Assembly: GCF_014701095.1 (NCBI RefSeq) | Contig: NZ_AP023439.1 | Span: 1,228,001-1,292,000 of the forward strand | DNA: 64,000 nt | DNA from: Streptomyces tuirus | GTDB lineage: Bacteria > Actinomycetota > Actinomycetes > Streptomycetales > Streptomycetaceae | Direction of reading: 5' to 3' | Shown: one piece after another, positions 16,966-25,752 of the stretch | Layout of the letters: every line of letters begins with the position of its first letter | How positions within the stretch are numbered: the stretch's first letter is position 1 | The notes under the pieces: model-generated | The model's input: the letters and a program-made list of their open reading frames with translations, nothing else | Told to the model about the DNA's origin: nothing | The model's database searches: none | Made by a program: the position numbers and the translations under genes

Positions 16966-17344
16966 TCATCACCGCTTCGAGGAGGGAACGGTCGGAGCGC
17001 GCCTTGCGGACGATCGGGGCGCGCGCCTGCACCAGTTCCGCCGTCAGCAACTCGGTGAGCAGCACGCCCATCGCGCTGAACGGCAAGTGGAGGTAGGCCG
17101 ACAGCTCGGCCACGGACAGGGGGGCGGCGCAGAGTCGGAGCAGCGCCGCCTGCTCGGGAGAGGCGGACGGCGGCGGGTCCGTGGCACGCGCCACGATTAA
17201 CGTCACCAGGTCGAGCTCGGCCCGTTCGCCGTCCGGGCCGGCCACCACGTACATCCGCTCCGGGTTGCCGGGTTTGCCGTCGCCCTCCTGGGGCGTGGCC
17301 GGTTCCGGGACGTGGTCGCGCCTCTGGCGTTGCGGAGGCGTCAT
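16946..17344 (-). CDS. rarC: Conservon DUF742 protein (CvnC/RarC type) with a TTA codon
   Basis: A 132-residue protein with a winged-helix-like DUF742 domain (about 30-130; SVAELSAYLHLPFSAMGVLL). ATG 17344 overlaps the stop of the roadblock gene (ATGA), and the 3' end overlaps the GTPase gene by 20 bp. Leu49 is encoded by TTA (17198-17200), the rare codon read only by the bldA tRNA in Streptomyces. I found no other in-frame TTA by eye in the window, so this gene may make the conservon bldA-dependent. Confidence 0.92.
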   Translation of the reverse strand: MTPPQRQRRDHVPEPATPQEGDGKPGNPERMYVVAGPDGERAELDLVTLIVARATDPPPSASPEQAALLRLCAAPLSVAELSAYLHLPFSAMGVLLTELLTAELVQARAPIVRKARSDRSLLEAVMNGLQRL

Positions 17345-17748
17345 ACGATCTGCCCGTTCCGCCGGGGCGGGCTGGTGAGGTGGCCGCCGATCCGGACGAC
17401 GAGGTCGCGCATCATCGCGCTCATCCGGCCGGGTTCGCACCGCACGTCGGAGAGCACCGCGAGGAAGGCGTTGGCGCCCGCGCCCATCAGATAGAAGTAG
17501 CCCTGGTCGATCTCGATCATGACGAGCTTCATCTCGCCGTCGCCCACGGTGAGTTCCTGGCAGATGCTGCCCGCGAGGGACTGCAGGCCGGCGCAGGCCG
17601 CGGCGACCCGGTCGGCCGCGTCCGGTTCGCCGCCGTAGCGTGCGATGCGCAGGCCGTCGGCCGAGAGCACCACGATCATCTCGATGCCCGGTACACCGTC
17701 GGCGAGCTGCTTGAGCATCCAGTCGAAGTTGCCTCGCTGCTGGATCAC
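17341..17748 (-). CDS. rarB: Conservon roadblock/LC7 protein (CvnB/RarB type)
   Basis: A 135-residue roadblock/LC7 domain protein (FDWMLKQLADGVPGIEMIVV, LSADGLRIA). Family members act as regulators or dimeric partners of MglA-like GTPases. The GTG start overlaps the stop of the kinase-like gene (GTGA, 17745-17748) and its own stop overlaps the next start by 4 bp. Confidence 0.92.
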   Translation of the reverse strand: MIQQRGNFDWMLKQLADGVPGIEMIVVLSADGLRIARYGGEPDAADRVAAACAGLQSLAGSICQELTVGDGEMKLVMIEIDQGYFYLMGAGANAFLAVLSDVRCEPGRMSAMMRDLVVRIGGHLTSPPRRNGQIV

Positions 17749-19385
17749 TTGAGATCCCCCTCGTCGTCGGCCTCGGTGGGGGCCGGGTCGTTGATCAGGT
17801 GCAGGTACTTGGTCGGGTTCCGGATGAAGTCGGTCGGGTGGGTGCCGGGCTCGATGCCCTGCTTGAGTCCCTCCCAGAAGGCTTCGAGGCCCTTGCCGGG
17901 GGCGTCGGGCGACGACATGTCGTGCCATGACTTGGGCTCGGGCTCCGGTGTCGCCCAGGGGTTGAACTCGCCCCGTTCGGCGGCCTCCCGGTCGGCCTGC
18001 TCGTTGGCCGCCTGCTGGGCGAGCCGCTCGGCGAGGGGCATCTTCACCTTGCTGCGGCGCTGCGGCAGGCCGTTCGCCGTCCACTCGGTGACCTCGGGGA
18101 CGTCGTCGTCCTCCATGGAGACCGTGGCGGGGATCTTCGGGCTGGTGGGGCGTCGCCGCTTGGGTGCGCGCTTCGGGCCCTCGGGGATGCCGACCTTCAT
18201 GGGGATGCCGGTGGCGCCGATGCCGTGGGCGAGTCCGACGCCGGGCTCGTGGGTGATCATCTGGCTGGGCACGATGAGGATGGCCCGGACGCCGCCGTAC
18301 GCGGAGGCGCGCAGCGAGACCTGCATGTTGTACGCCGTGCAGAGGCGGCCCACGACGGCCAGTCCGAGGCGCGGGTGCTCGCCGATGTCCTGGAGGTCGA
18401 TGCCCGCCTTGGCGTCCTCCAGCATTCCCTCGATCCGGGCACGGGCCTCCTCGTTGAGGTTGACGCCGCCGTCCTCGATCTCGATGCAGACGCCGGTCTG
18501 CACCTCGGTCGCGGTGACGTGCACCTTGGTCTGCGGCGGCGAGTAGCGCGTGGCGTTGTCGAGGAGTTCGGCGGCGGCGTGGATGACCGGCTCGACGTAG
18601 ATGCCCTTGACGCTGATCTTGGCGATGGAGGACAGCTGGATGCGCCGGTACTCCAGGATGCGGGACATGGCGCCGCGCAGGGTGCTGTACAGGGACACCG
18701 GCTGGGGCCACTGCCGGCCGGGGCGGCCGCCGCCGAGGACGGAGACGGAGTCGGCCAGGCGGCCGATCAGGGCGTTGCCGTGGTCGATGCGCAGCAGGTC
18801 GTCGAAGACCTCGGGGTTGCGGCCGTGGTCCTCCTCCATCTCCCGGAGTTCCTCGGCCTGCTGATGGATGATCGCCTGGACGCGGCGGGCGACACTGACG
18901 AAGGAGCGCGCGGCCGCGTCCCGCATGGTCACTTCGCGGTCGACGATCTTGAGCACCGTCAGCAGCGTCTCGGCCTGCGGGGCGGACAGGTCGCGGAACG
19001 CGGGGTTGGAGAGGCGGAGCTTGCGAATCACCTCCCTGGGGGATTCTCCGGTGCCCAGCAGGCTGAGCGCGGCGGGGACGATCTCCCTCGAGAAGTGGAC
19101 CGAATCGTTCTCGTGGGCGGCGATCCGCTGTTCCAGATGCGCGCTGTGCCGGGCGTGCTCCGCACGCTGGTTGCGCAGCGCACGGCCACGGCGCACCGCC
19201 TCGGCCGCCGTCGCGAGCACCAGCGCGGTGGCGATGCCACCACACCAGCCGACGGCGCCCCGAGCCGGCTCCGCCACCAGGGCGACGGCGGCTCCGGTCG
19301 CCGCGGCCATGACTATGGCCGGCAGCAACAGCACGCGCGCGTAGGGGAGTTCACGGCGACCGGGAGGGGATTGAACACTCACCAT
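17745..19385 (-). CDS. rarA: Conservon sensor kinase-like protein (CvnA/RarA type)
   Basis: A 546-residue membrane protein. Two hydrophobic segments lie at about residues 13-52, then a helical region and a HATPase domain with the N-box AAELLDNATRYSPP, EIEDGG and GLAVVGRL. A canonical phospho-acceptor His box is not obvious. The C-terminal third is basic and probably disordered. ATG 19385 has AGAAGG at 6 bp. It heads a five-gene operon whose genes overlap or nearly touch, and should be the membrane anchor and sensor of the complex. Confidence 0.9.
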   Translation of the reverse strand: MVSVQSPPGRRELPYARVLLLPAIVMAAATGAAVALVAEPARGAVGWCGGIATALVLATAAEAVRRGRALRNQRAEHARHSAHLEQRIAAHENDSVHFSREIVPAALSLLGTGESPREVIRKLRLSNPAFRDLSAPQAETLLTVLKIVDREVTMRDAAARSFVSVARRVQAIIHQQAEELREMEEDHGRNPEVFDDLLRIDHGNALIGRLADSVSVLGGGRPGRQWPQPVSLYSTLRGAMSRILEYRRIQLSSIAKISVKGIYVEPVIHAAAELLDNATRYSPPQTKVHVTATEVQTGVCIEIEDGGVNLNEEARARIEGMLEDAKAGIDLQDIGEHPRLGLAVVGRLCTAYNMQVSLRASAYGGVRAILIVPSQMITHEPGVGLAHGIGATGIPMKVGIPEGPKRAPKRRRPTSPKIPATVSMEDDDVPEVTEWTANGLPQRRSKVKMPLAERLAQQAANEQADREAAERGEFNPWATPEPEPKSWHDMSSPDAPGKGLEAFWEGLKQGIEPGTHPTDFIRNPTKYLHLINDPAPTEADDEGDLK

Positions 19386-19733
19386 GTGGGCCTTCTGACA
19401 GGAGTCGACTGAGGTTCGGGGTGACGTGCAGGGGGGTATGTCATGAAGCTGTCGGGATCTTCCACACATTGGGGAACAAGCGCACGAATTCATCTCAAGC
19501 CGGTGCGCTGCGGGCGAGCTTAGTCCGACCGGATCATCGCCGTGTCATATTCAGCAACCGCCGGAAACGGGACGCGAAGGGATAGTACGCTCGGTCATTT
19601 ACACGCTGCGACATCGTTCGAATGCGCTACGTGAGGGCGTACAGGCATACGAAAGCCCACTCACCGTGACGGGTGAATGGGCCTGGGGAACTGCGCGAGC
19701 GACGGCCTACGGCCGGCACCCGCGCAGCAGAGG
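19386..19733. other. Intergenic region: conservon promoter and helicase terminator
   Basis: No gene seen. The left part is AT-richer than its surroundings and should carry the conservon promoter on the minus strand. The right part holds the helicase gene's terminator hairpin. Confidence 0.6.
19655..19682 (-). terminator. Terminator of the helicase gene
   Basis: GCCCACTCACC (19655-19665) pairs with GGTGAATGGGC (19672-19682) with one mismatch. On the minus strand the stem is followed by TTTC, about 50 bp after the helicase stop. Confidence 0.65.
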
Positions 19734-22538
19734 TCACCCCACCGAGGAGTACGCGACAACCCCCCGCAGCATCAGATCAACGGCCTTGCGCGCGTTCTTC
19801 ACCACGGAAGACCCCTGCGGAGCAGCCGCCGCGATCTGCCCGAGCACATCGATGACCTGCTTGCTCCACCGCACGAAGTCCCCCGCGGGCATCTCCGCCT
19901 CGCGCAGCACCTCGTCGAGCCCCTTCCCGGAGGCCCACTCGTACGCGGCCCAGGCGAAGCCGAGATCGGGCTCGCGCTGCCCGACCCCCTCGGTCTGGGT
20001 GATCCGGAAGTCCTCCTCCAGCGCGTCCAGCCGCCCCCAGATCCGCACCATCTCGCCCAGCGCGGCCTTGGCCTTCCCCGACGGCACCTTGGGCGCCATC
20101 GCGTCGTCCGCGGCCCGCGCCTCGAACACCAGCGCCGAGACACACGAGGCCAGTTCGGCCGGGGCCAGGCCCTCCCAGACACCCTCGCGCAGACACTCGC
20201 TGGCGAGCAGGTCCAGCTCGCCGTACAGCCGCGCGAGCCGCTTGCCGTGCTCGGTGACCTCGTCGCCGCGCAGGTAGTCCAGGTCGGTCAGCAGCGCCAC
20301 GATGCGGTCGAACGTCCGGGCGATCGTGTTCGTACGGCCCTCGATGCGCCGCTCCAGCTGCGAGGTGTCGCGCAGCAGCCGGTGGTACCGTTCGGCCCAA
20401 CGCGCGTGGTCCTCACGGTCGTTGCACCCATGGCAGGGGTGGGCGCGGAGCGCGGTCCGCAGCCGGGCGATCTCGCGGTCGTCGGCCGCCTGGGAGCGCC
20501 GCTTGCGGTGCCGCTCGGCCGGGATGTGCCCGGCCTTGGTGCGCAGCGCCGAGGCGAGGTCCCGGCGGGACTGCGGGGAGCGGGCGTTGAAGGACTTCGG
20601 GATCCGCATCCGCTCCAGCGGTTCGACGGGCACCGGGAAGTCCATGGACGCCAGCCGCTTCACCTGCCGCTCGGCGGTCAGCACCAGCGGACGCGGCCCG
20701 TCGTGCTGCTCGAAGCCGCGGTGGCCGTTCGAACGGCCCGCCGGCAGGCCCGGGTCCAGCACCAGCGCCAGGCCGGCGTACTTGCCGGTGGGCACGTGGA
20801 TGACGTCACCGGGCTTGAGCTTCTCCAGCGCGACGGCGGCCTCGGCGCGCCGCTGTGCCGCGCCCTGCCGGGCGATCTCGTTCTCCCGGTCCTTCAGTTC
20901 GCGGCGCAGCCGCGCGTACTCCTCGAAGTCGCCGAGGTGGCAGGTCATGGAGGCCTTGTAGCCCTCCAGGCCTTCTTCGTTGCGCTGCACCTGCCGGGAG
21001 ATGCCGACGACCGACTTGTCCGCCTGGAACTGCGCGAAGGACGTCTCCAGCAGCTCACGCGAGCGGTGCCGCCCGAACTGCTCGACCAGGTTGACCGCCA
21101 TGTTGTACGACGGCTTGAAGCTGGACCGCAGCGGGTAGGTGCGCGTGCCGGCCAGGCCCGCGAGGTGCTCGGGGCTGGAGCCGCGCTGCCACAGCACCAC
21201 GGCGTGGCCCTCGACGTCGATGCCGCGGCGCCCCGCACGCCCCGTCAGCTGCGTGTACTCGCCCGGCGTGATGTCCGCGTGCTGCTCGCCGTTCCACTTG
21301 ACGAGCTTCTCCAGCACCACCGAGCGGGCGGGCATGTTGATCCCGAGGGCGAGGGTCTCGGTCGCGAACACGGCCTTGACCAGGCCGCGCACGAACAGTT
21401 CCTCGACGACCTCCTTGAAGGTCGGCAGCATGCCCGCGTGGTGCGCGGCGATGCCCCGCTCCAGGCCCTCGAGCCACTCGTAGTAGCCGAGGACGTGCAG
21501 ATCCTCGGTCGGGATGGAGGCGGTGCGCTCCTCGACCAGGGCGCGCACCCGCTCGCGCGCCTCCTCGTCGTTGAGCCGCAGTCCCGCGTGCAGGCACTGC
21601 TGGACGGCGGCGTCGCAGGCGGCGCGGCTGAAGATGAAGGTGATGGCGGGCAGCAGCCCCTCGGCGTCGAGCCGCTCGATGACCTCGGGCCGGCTCGGCG
21701 TCCAGATCCGGGTCCGCTGCCGGCGCTCGCGCTCACGGTCGGCCTCGCGCATGGACCGGCCACGCCGCCGGTCCTGGTACGACGGCCGGCTCGCCTCCAT
21801 GCGCGCCATGCGCATGAGGTCGGGGTTGACGGCCTTCTTGTGGCCCTCGCCCTCCTCGAACAGGTCGTACATCCGCCGCCCGGCCAGCACGTGCTGGAAC
21901 AGCGGCACGGGCCGGTGCTCGGAGACGATCACCTCCGTGTCGCCACGGACCGTGTCGAGCCAGTCACCGAACTCCTCGGCGTTCGAGACGGTCGCCGAGA
22001 GCGAGACGAGCGTGACCGACTCGGGAAGGTGGATGATCACTTCTTCCCACACGGCGCCCCGGAACCGGTCGGAGAGGTAGTGCACCTCGTCCATGACCAC
22101 GTAGCCGAGGCCCAGGAGGGTCTGGGAACCGGCGTACAGCATGTTCCGCAGCACCTCGGTGGTCATCACGACGATCGGCGCCTCGGAGTTGACGCTGTTG
22201 TCGCCGGTGAGCAGGCCCACCTTGTCCGTGCCGTAGCGGCGGCACAGGTCGGCGTACTTCTGGTTCGACAGGGCCTTGATGGGTGTCGTGTAGAAGCACT
22301 TCTTGCCCTGCTGGAGGGCGAGGTGGACGGCGAACTCGCCGACGATCGTCTTGCCCGAGCCGGTGGGCGCCGCGACGAGCACGCCCTTCCCTTCCTCGAG
22401 CGCCTGGCAGGCCTCGATCTGGAAGGGGTCGAGACCGAAGTCGTACATCTCGCGGAAGCCCGCGAGCGCGGTGGCCTGCTCGGCTGCCCGCAGGCGGGCT
22501 GCCGCGTACCGCTCGGCCGGTGAGAGGTCTTCTGTCAT
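19734..22538 (-). CDS. helY: SKI2/Mtr4-like DExH-box helicase (HelY type)
   Basis: A 934-residue superfamily 2 helicase. Motif I is APTGSGKT (57-64), motif II DEVH (150-153), motif III LSAT, then TETLALGINMPAR and QLTGRAGRRGID in the second RecA domain; a large C-terminal DSHCT-like domain follows. It probably remodels structured RNA. ATG 22538 was chosen because the family homology begins there, though the ribosome site is weak. Gene order lipid kinase-tat-WYL-helicase resembles the mycobacterial pafBC-tatAC-helY group. Confidence 0.9.
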   Translation of the reverse strand: MTEDLSPAERYAAARLRAAEQATALAGFREMYDFGLDPFQIEACQALEEGKGVLVAAPTGSGKTIVGEFAVHLALQQGKKCFYTTPIKALSNQKYADLCRRYGTDKVGLLTGDNSVNSEAPIVVMTTEVLRNMLYAGSQTLLGLGYVVMDEVHYLSDRFRGAVWEEVIIHLPESVTLVSLSATVSNAEEFGDWLDTVRGDTEVIVSEHRPVPLFQHVLAGRRMYDLFEEGEGHKKAVNPDLMRMARMEASRPSYQDRRRGRSMREADRERERRQRTRIWTPSRPEVIERLDAEGLLPAITFIFSRAACDAAVQQCLHAGLRLNDEEARERVRALVEERTASIPTEDLHVLGYYEWLEGLERGIAAHHAGMLPTFKEVVEELFVRGLVKAVFATETLALGINMPARSVVLEKLVKWNGEQHADITPGEYTQLTGRAGRRGIDVEGHAVVLWQRGSSPEHLAGLAGTRTYPLRSSFKPSYNMAVNLVEQFGRHRSRELLETSFAQFQADKSVVGISRQVQRNEEGLEGYKASMTCHLGDFEEYARLRRELKDRENEIARQGAAQRRAEAAVALEKLKPGDVIHVPTGKYAGLALVLDPGLPAGRSNGHRGFEQHDGPRPLVLTAERQVKRLASMDFPVPVEPLERMRIPKSFNARSPQSRRDLASALRTKAGHIPAERHRKRRSQAADDREIARLRTALRAHPCHGCNDREDHARWAERYHRLLRDTSQLERRIEGRTNTIARTFDRIVALLTDLDYLRGDEVTEHGKRLARLYGELDLLASECLREGVWEGLAPAELASCVSALVFEARAADDAMAPKVPSGKAKAALGEMVRIWGRLDALEEDFRITQTEGVGQREPDLGFAWAAYEWASGKGLDEVLREAEMPAGDFVRWSKQVIDVLGQIAAAAPQGSSVVKNARKAVDLMLRGVVAYSSVG

Positions 22539-22639
22539 CGTGCTTTCGAGCGTACCGGGCCGCACTGACAACAGGACGATCATTATCCGGATCGGTTCCT
22601 GTGAAACCAGGAATCGGCGCAGCTCAGGAGCGTCGGGCC

Positions 22640-23527
22640 TCAGGGGCCGACGACCCGCACGCCCCCGCGCACGCAGCGCGCGTTCAGCGGCAGCGGGCCG
22701 AGCGGCTCTCCGTCGGCATAGCCGGTGACGCCCTCGGCGGCGATCTCGACCCTGGCCGCCCGCAGCACGGTCACCTTCGGATGGTCGACGTGCGTCCCCC
22801 GGTACACCCTCGGGAACACCCGCAGCAGTGTGGTGCGGCTGCAGTCCCCGACCACCGTGACGTCGAACAGCCCGTCGGTCAGATCGGCGCCGGGACAGAT
22901 CCGCATGCCGCCGCCGTACGAGGAGCCGTTGCCGACGGCCACGAGCGTCGCCTCGGCCTCCAGGACCTCGTCGTCGAGCCGGATCCGGTACGGGACGGGC
23001 CGGAACCCGGCGAGTTCGCCGATCATCGCCAGGTCGTACTTGAGGCGGCCGGTGGGCCATCGCATACGGTTGCCGCGGTCGTTGACGCGGGAGTCGAAGC
23101 CGGAGGCGAGGACCGTGCCGAACCAGCGGTCGCCCACCTGCCCGAGGTCGATGTCGCGGATCCGGCCGCACTTGAGGGCGTCGGCGATCATGCGGCCCGC
23201 GGCGGCCGGCTCCCGCACGGGCAGGCCCAGGGCGCGGGCGAAGTCGTTGCCGGTTCCGACGGCGATCAGGCCGAGCGGGGTGCGGGTGCCCGCGACCGCA
23301 CGCAGCGCGAGGGCCGCCATCCCGTCGCCACCGACGGCGATCAGCGCGCCCGTGCCGGCCTCGACGGCGGCCCGCGCGCGTACCAGGGCGTCCGCGGCGT
23401 CCTCCCCGAGGACCGTCCGGACCGAGAAGCCGGCCGCCCGCAACGCGGAAGCGGCCGGCTGCGCCGCGCGGGCGCCCCGGCCGCGGCCCGCGGTGGGGTT
23501 GACGAAGAGGGTGATCTCGCTGGTCAC
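22640..23527 (-). CDS. Diacylglycerol kinase-family lipid kinase
   Basis: A 295-residue DAGK catalytic-domain protein. It begins with FVNPTAGRGRGA and has the nucleotide loop VGGDGM and GTGNDFARALGLP. It should phosphorylate a membrane lipid such as diacylglycerol. GTG 23527 has AGGG 8 bp upstream and lies 31 bp after tatC, so it is probably in the same transcript. Confidence 0.9.
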   Translation of the reverse strand: MTSEITLFVNPTAGRGRGARAAQPAASALRAAGFSVRTVLGEDAADALVRARAAVEAGTGALIAVGGDGMAALALRAVAGTRTPLGLIAVGTGNDFARALGLPVREPAAAGRMIADALKCGRIRDIDLGQVGDRWFGTVLASGFDSRVNDRGNRMRWPTGRLKYDLAMIGELAGFRPVPYRIRLDDEVLEAEATLVAVGNGSSYGGGMRICPGADLTDGLFDVTVVGDCSRTTLLRVFPRVYRGTHVDHPKVTVLRAARVEIAAEGVTGYADGEPLGPLPLNARCVRGGVRVVGP

Positions 23528-23558
23528 GGGAGCGACCCTATGATCTGCCAGCCGATCT

Positions 23559-24521
23559 TCAGGTCACGTCGTCATAACCGTTGACCCGGTCCGAGCGGTC
23601 CGAGCTCGCCTGCTCGGGCAGGGCGGCCCGGCTGGTGGTCACGGGCTCGATCTCGCCGATGTCGTCGGGGGTGAGGTCCAGCTCGGAGGCCTCGTCGTCG
23701 GCGGGGCCGAGGGCCTCGCGCCGGGCCTTGCGGCGGTCGTTGAGCAGGGAGAAGGCGACGGCCGCGAAGTACAGGATCCAGATCGGCGCCGCCAGCGCCA
23801 GCATGGTCAGCGGGTCGGTGCTGGGGGTGGCGATGGCCGCGAAGACCGTGATGCCCATGATCATGCCGCGCCACCAGCCGAGCATGCGCTTGCCGGTCAG
23901 TACCCCGGTGAGGTTGAGCATGACCAGCAGCAGCGGCAGCTCGAAGGAGAGGCCGAAGACGAGCACCATCCGCATGACCAGGTCGAGCAGGTCGTCCAGC
24001 GGAAGGAGGTTGGACGTGCCGCCCGGGGTGAACTCCAGGAGCACCTTGGCCGTGGTGGGGAGCACCGTGTACGCGAAGTAGGCGCCGATGATGAACAGCG
24101 GGGCGCCGGTGGCGACGAAGGCGTAGGCGTACTTCTTCTCGTGCCGGTGCAGGCCCGGCGCGACGAAGGCCCAGAGCTGGTAGAGCCAGACCGGGGAGGC
24201 CAGGACGACGCCGGCCATCAGGGAGACCTTCAGCGCCAGCGTGAAGGGGGTGAGCAGGCCGTTGATGGTGATCTGCGCACAGGGCTTCGCGCCGGGCTGC
24301 GACTGGGCCAGCTCCGCGAAGGTCTTCTCACAGCCGACCGAGTCGAGGATCGGCTTGGTGATCAAGTTGATGATGTCGTTGTAGAAGAAGGCGGCGAAGA
24401 CCGTGACGACGACGATCGCCAGCATCGCCTTGGCGAGCCGGTTGCGGAGCTCGCGAAGGTGCTCCGCGAGGGGCATGCGCCCCTCCGGATCCCTCTCCTG
24501 CTTGCGGGCAGACTTCAGCAA
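23559..24521 (-). CDS. tatC: Sec-independent protein translocase TatC
   Basis: A 320-residue protein with six hydrophobic segments. MPLAEHLRELRNRL is the conserved TatC N-terminus and SPVWLYQLWAFVAPGL follows the second helix. The start is probably TTG 24521 behind GGGAACG; an ATG at residue 16 is possible. The C-terminus is an acidic cytoplasmic extension of about 60 residues. It forms the twin-arginine receptor with TatB, and pairs with tatA 47 bp upstream. tatB is not in the window. Confidence 0.95.
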   Translation of the reverse strand: MLKSARKQERDPEGRMPLAEHLRELRNRLAKAMLAIVVVTVFAAFFYNDIINLITKPILDSVGCEKTFAELAQSQPGAKPCAQITINGLLTPFTLALKVSLMAGVVLASPVWLYQLWAFVAPGLHRHEKKYAYAFVATGAPLFIIGAYFAYTVLPTTAKVLLEFTPGGTSNLLPLDDLLDLVMRMVLVFGLSFELPLLLVMLNLTGVLTGKRMLGWWRGMIMGITVFAAIATPSTDPLTMLALAAPIWILYFAAVAFSLLNDRRKARREALGPADDEASELDLTPDDIGEIEPVTTSRAALPEQASSDRSDRVNGYDDVT

Positions 24522-24568
24522 CCCACGTTCCCATCTCGTGCGGCGGGCCGGAGGTCACCGGCCCTGCG

Positions 24569-24853
24569 TCAGCGCTTGGTCGTGTCCGTGGGCTCGCTGA
24601 CCGGGCGCGAGCTGGTCACGTCACCGGGCGCCGCCTGGATGGTGCGCTGCGAGGACTCGTCGGTGTTGTTGGGCGGGCCCGCCGGAGTCGTGGAGGACTT
24701 GTTCTCGTCCTTCATCGCCTTGGCCTCGCTCTTGAGGATGCGGGCGGACTTGCCGAGCGACCGAGCCATGTCCGGAAGCTTCTTCGCGCCGAACAGCAGG
24801 ATGATGACGACGAGGATGAGAATGATCTCGGGGGCTCCGAGCCTTCCGAACAT
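24569..24853 (-). CDS. tatA: Sec-independent protein translocase TatA
   Basis: A 94-residue protein with an N-terminal transmembrane helix (PEIILILVVIILLFG), the conserved FGAKKLPDMARSLG hinge and amphipathic helix, then a polar tail. It forms the pore-related oligomer of the Tat system and lies directly upstream of tatC. Confidence 0.95.
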   Translation of the reverse strand: MFGRLGAPEIILILVVIILLFGAKKLPDMARSLGKSARILKSEAKAMKDENKSSTTPAGPPNNTDESSQRTIQAAPGDVTSSRPVSEPTDTTKR

Positions 24854-25111
24854 AAGTCTTTACCTTCTCACCGAGGCGGCTGTGGTGGGATGCTGTCCGA
24901 CCGGTCGGACACATGTCCGAACGATCGTGCTGGCAGCGATCGTAACGCTCGGGGGTGAACGTGAGGCAATCCCTCTGCATCCCCCGTGCGTACTCCCGTC
25001 CGCGACCAGTGCCTCGTTAACCGGGCCGCGACCAGCAGCGTACCTGGACGAACCGCCGGGGTGACAGGGCGAAGTGTCCCAAAATCAACTCATGGCGGAC
25101 GCCCGGCCGGC

Positions 25112-25306
25112 TCACAGAGCGTCCACGGATCGGGCCGCGGTCTCCGCCGCCCGCTCCAGGTCCTCGGCGGCCCGGTTGATACGGCGCGCCGAGTCCGTGA
25201 CCTGCCTGCCCAGCCGCTGTGCCTCCACGAAGACCCGCACGGCGAGCACCCCGAGCACGACGAGACCCACGAAACCCACAGCAACCGCGAACATCGGCCA
25301 GAACAT
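25112..25306 (-). CDS. Small single-pass membrane protein, unknown function
   Basis: A 64-residue protein with one hydrophobic N-terminal helix (about residues 4-25) and an amphipathic, Arg/Glu-rich helical tail. No domain is recognised. It lies between a zinc-ribbon gene and tatA in the same direction. A role with Tat or the envelope is only a guess from position. Confidence 0.65.
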   Translation of the reverse strand: MFWPMFAVAVGFVGLVVLGVLAVRVFVEAQRLGRQVTDSARRINRAAEDLERAAETAARSVDAL

Positions 25307-25351
25307 GACGCCGAGCCTAGACCTTCCTGAACGGGCGCCCGCCCCGACCCT

Positions 25352-25612
25352 CTAGACGGTGGAGTGCAGTCGCAGGGTCCGTACGCCGCCGCCGGTGAGC
25401 AGCTCCACGATCCGCTCCCCCGCCGGCTTGCGGACGGACGCGCCGCACTGGGGGCAGGTGAAGGAGTAGAAGGTCGTGCGGTGCGTAGCGCCGATGGCCA
25501 GGCGCAGGGCGCCCGCGGCGAGCTCGAAGGACCCTCGGCAGTCGGGGCAGCCCGCTCTGAACACGACCGGGGTCACGCTTCTCATTCCGGCGAACGCGGA
25601 CTCCACCGTCAT
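25352..25612 (-). CDS. Small zinc-ribbon protein
   Basis: About 86 residues with two CxxC pairs (CPDC and CPQC) 30 residues apart, which should bind one zinc. The ATG start at 25612 gives the compact domain; an in-frame extension upstream is low complexity and overlaps the WYL gene. Function unknown; conserved position behind pafC-like genes is plausible. Confidence 0.7.
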   Translation of the reverse strand: MTVESAFAGMRSVTPVVFRAGCPDCRGSFELAAGALRLAIGATHRTTFYSFTCPQCGASVRKPAGERIVELLTGGGVRTLRLHSTV

Positions 25613-25752
25613 GCCCCCGACACCACCGGACGTCGCCGACTCGTTCAAGCCCTCGCTCCTCTTTCTGGGGTCGTTCGCCTCCGGGGCACCACGCCCGGTT
25701 CCGCGGTCCGGCGGCCCTGCCCGGGCCGGGGACCCCGAGGGGCGCCCGCGGC

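Noticed and set aside
19677..22523. Long open frame on the plus strand opposite the helicase
   Set aside because: Antisense shadow; composition is skewed and no motifs are seen.
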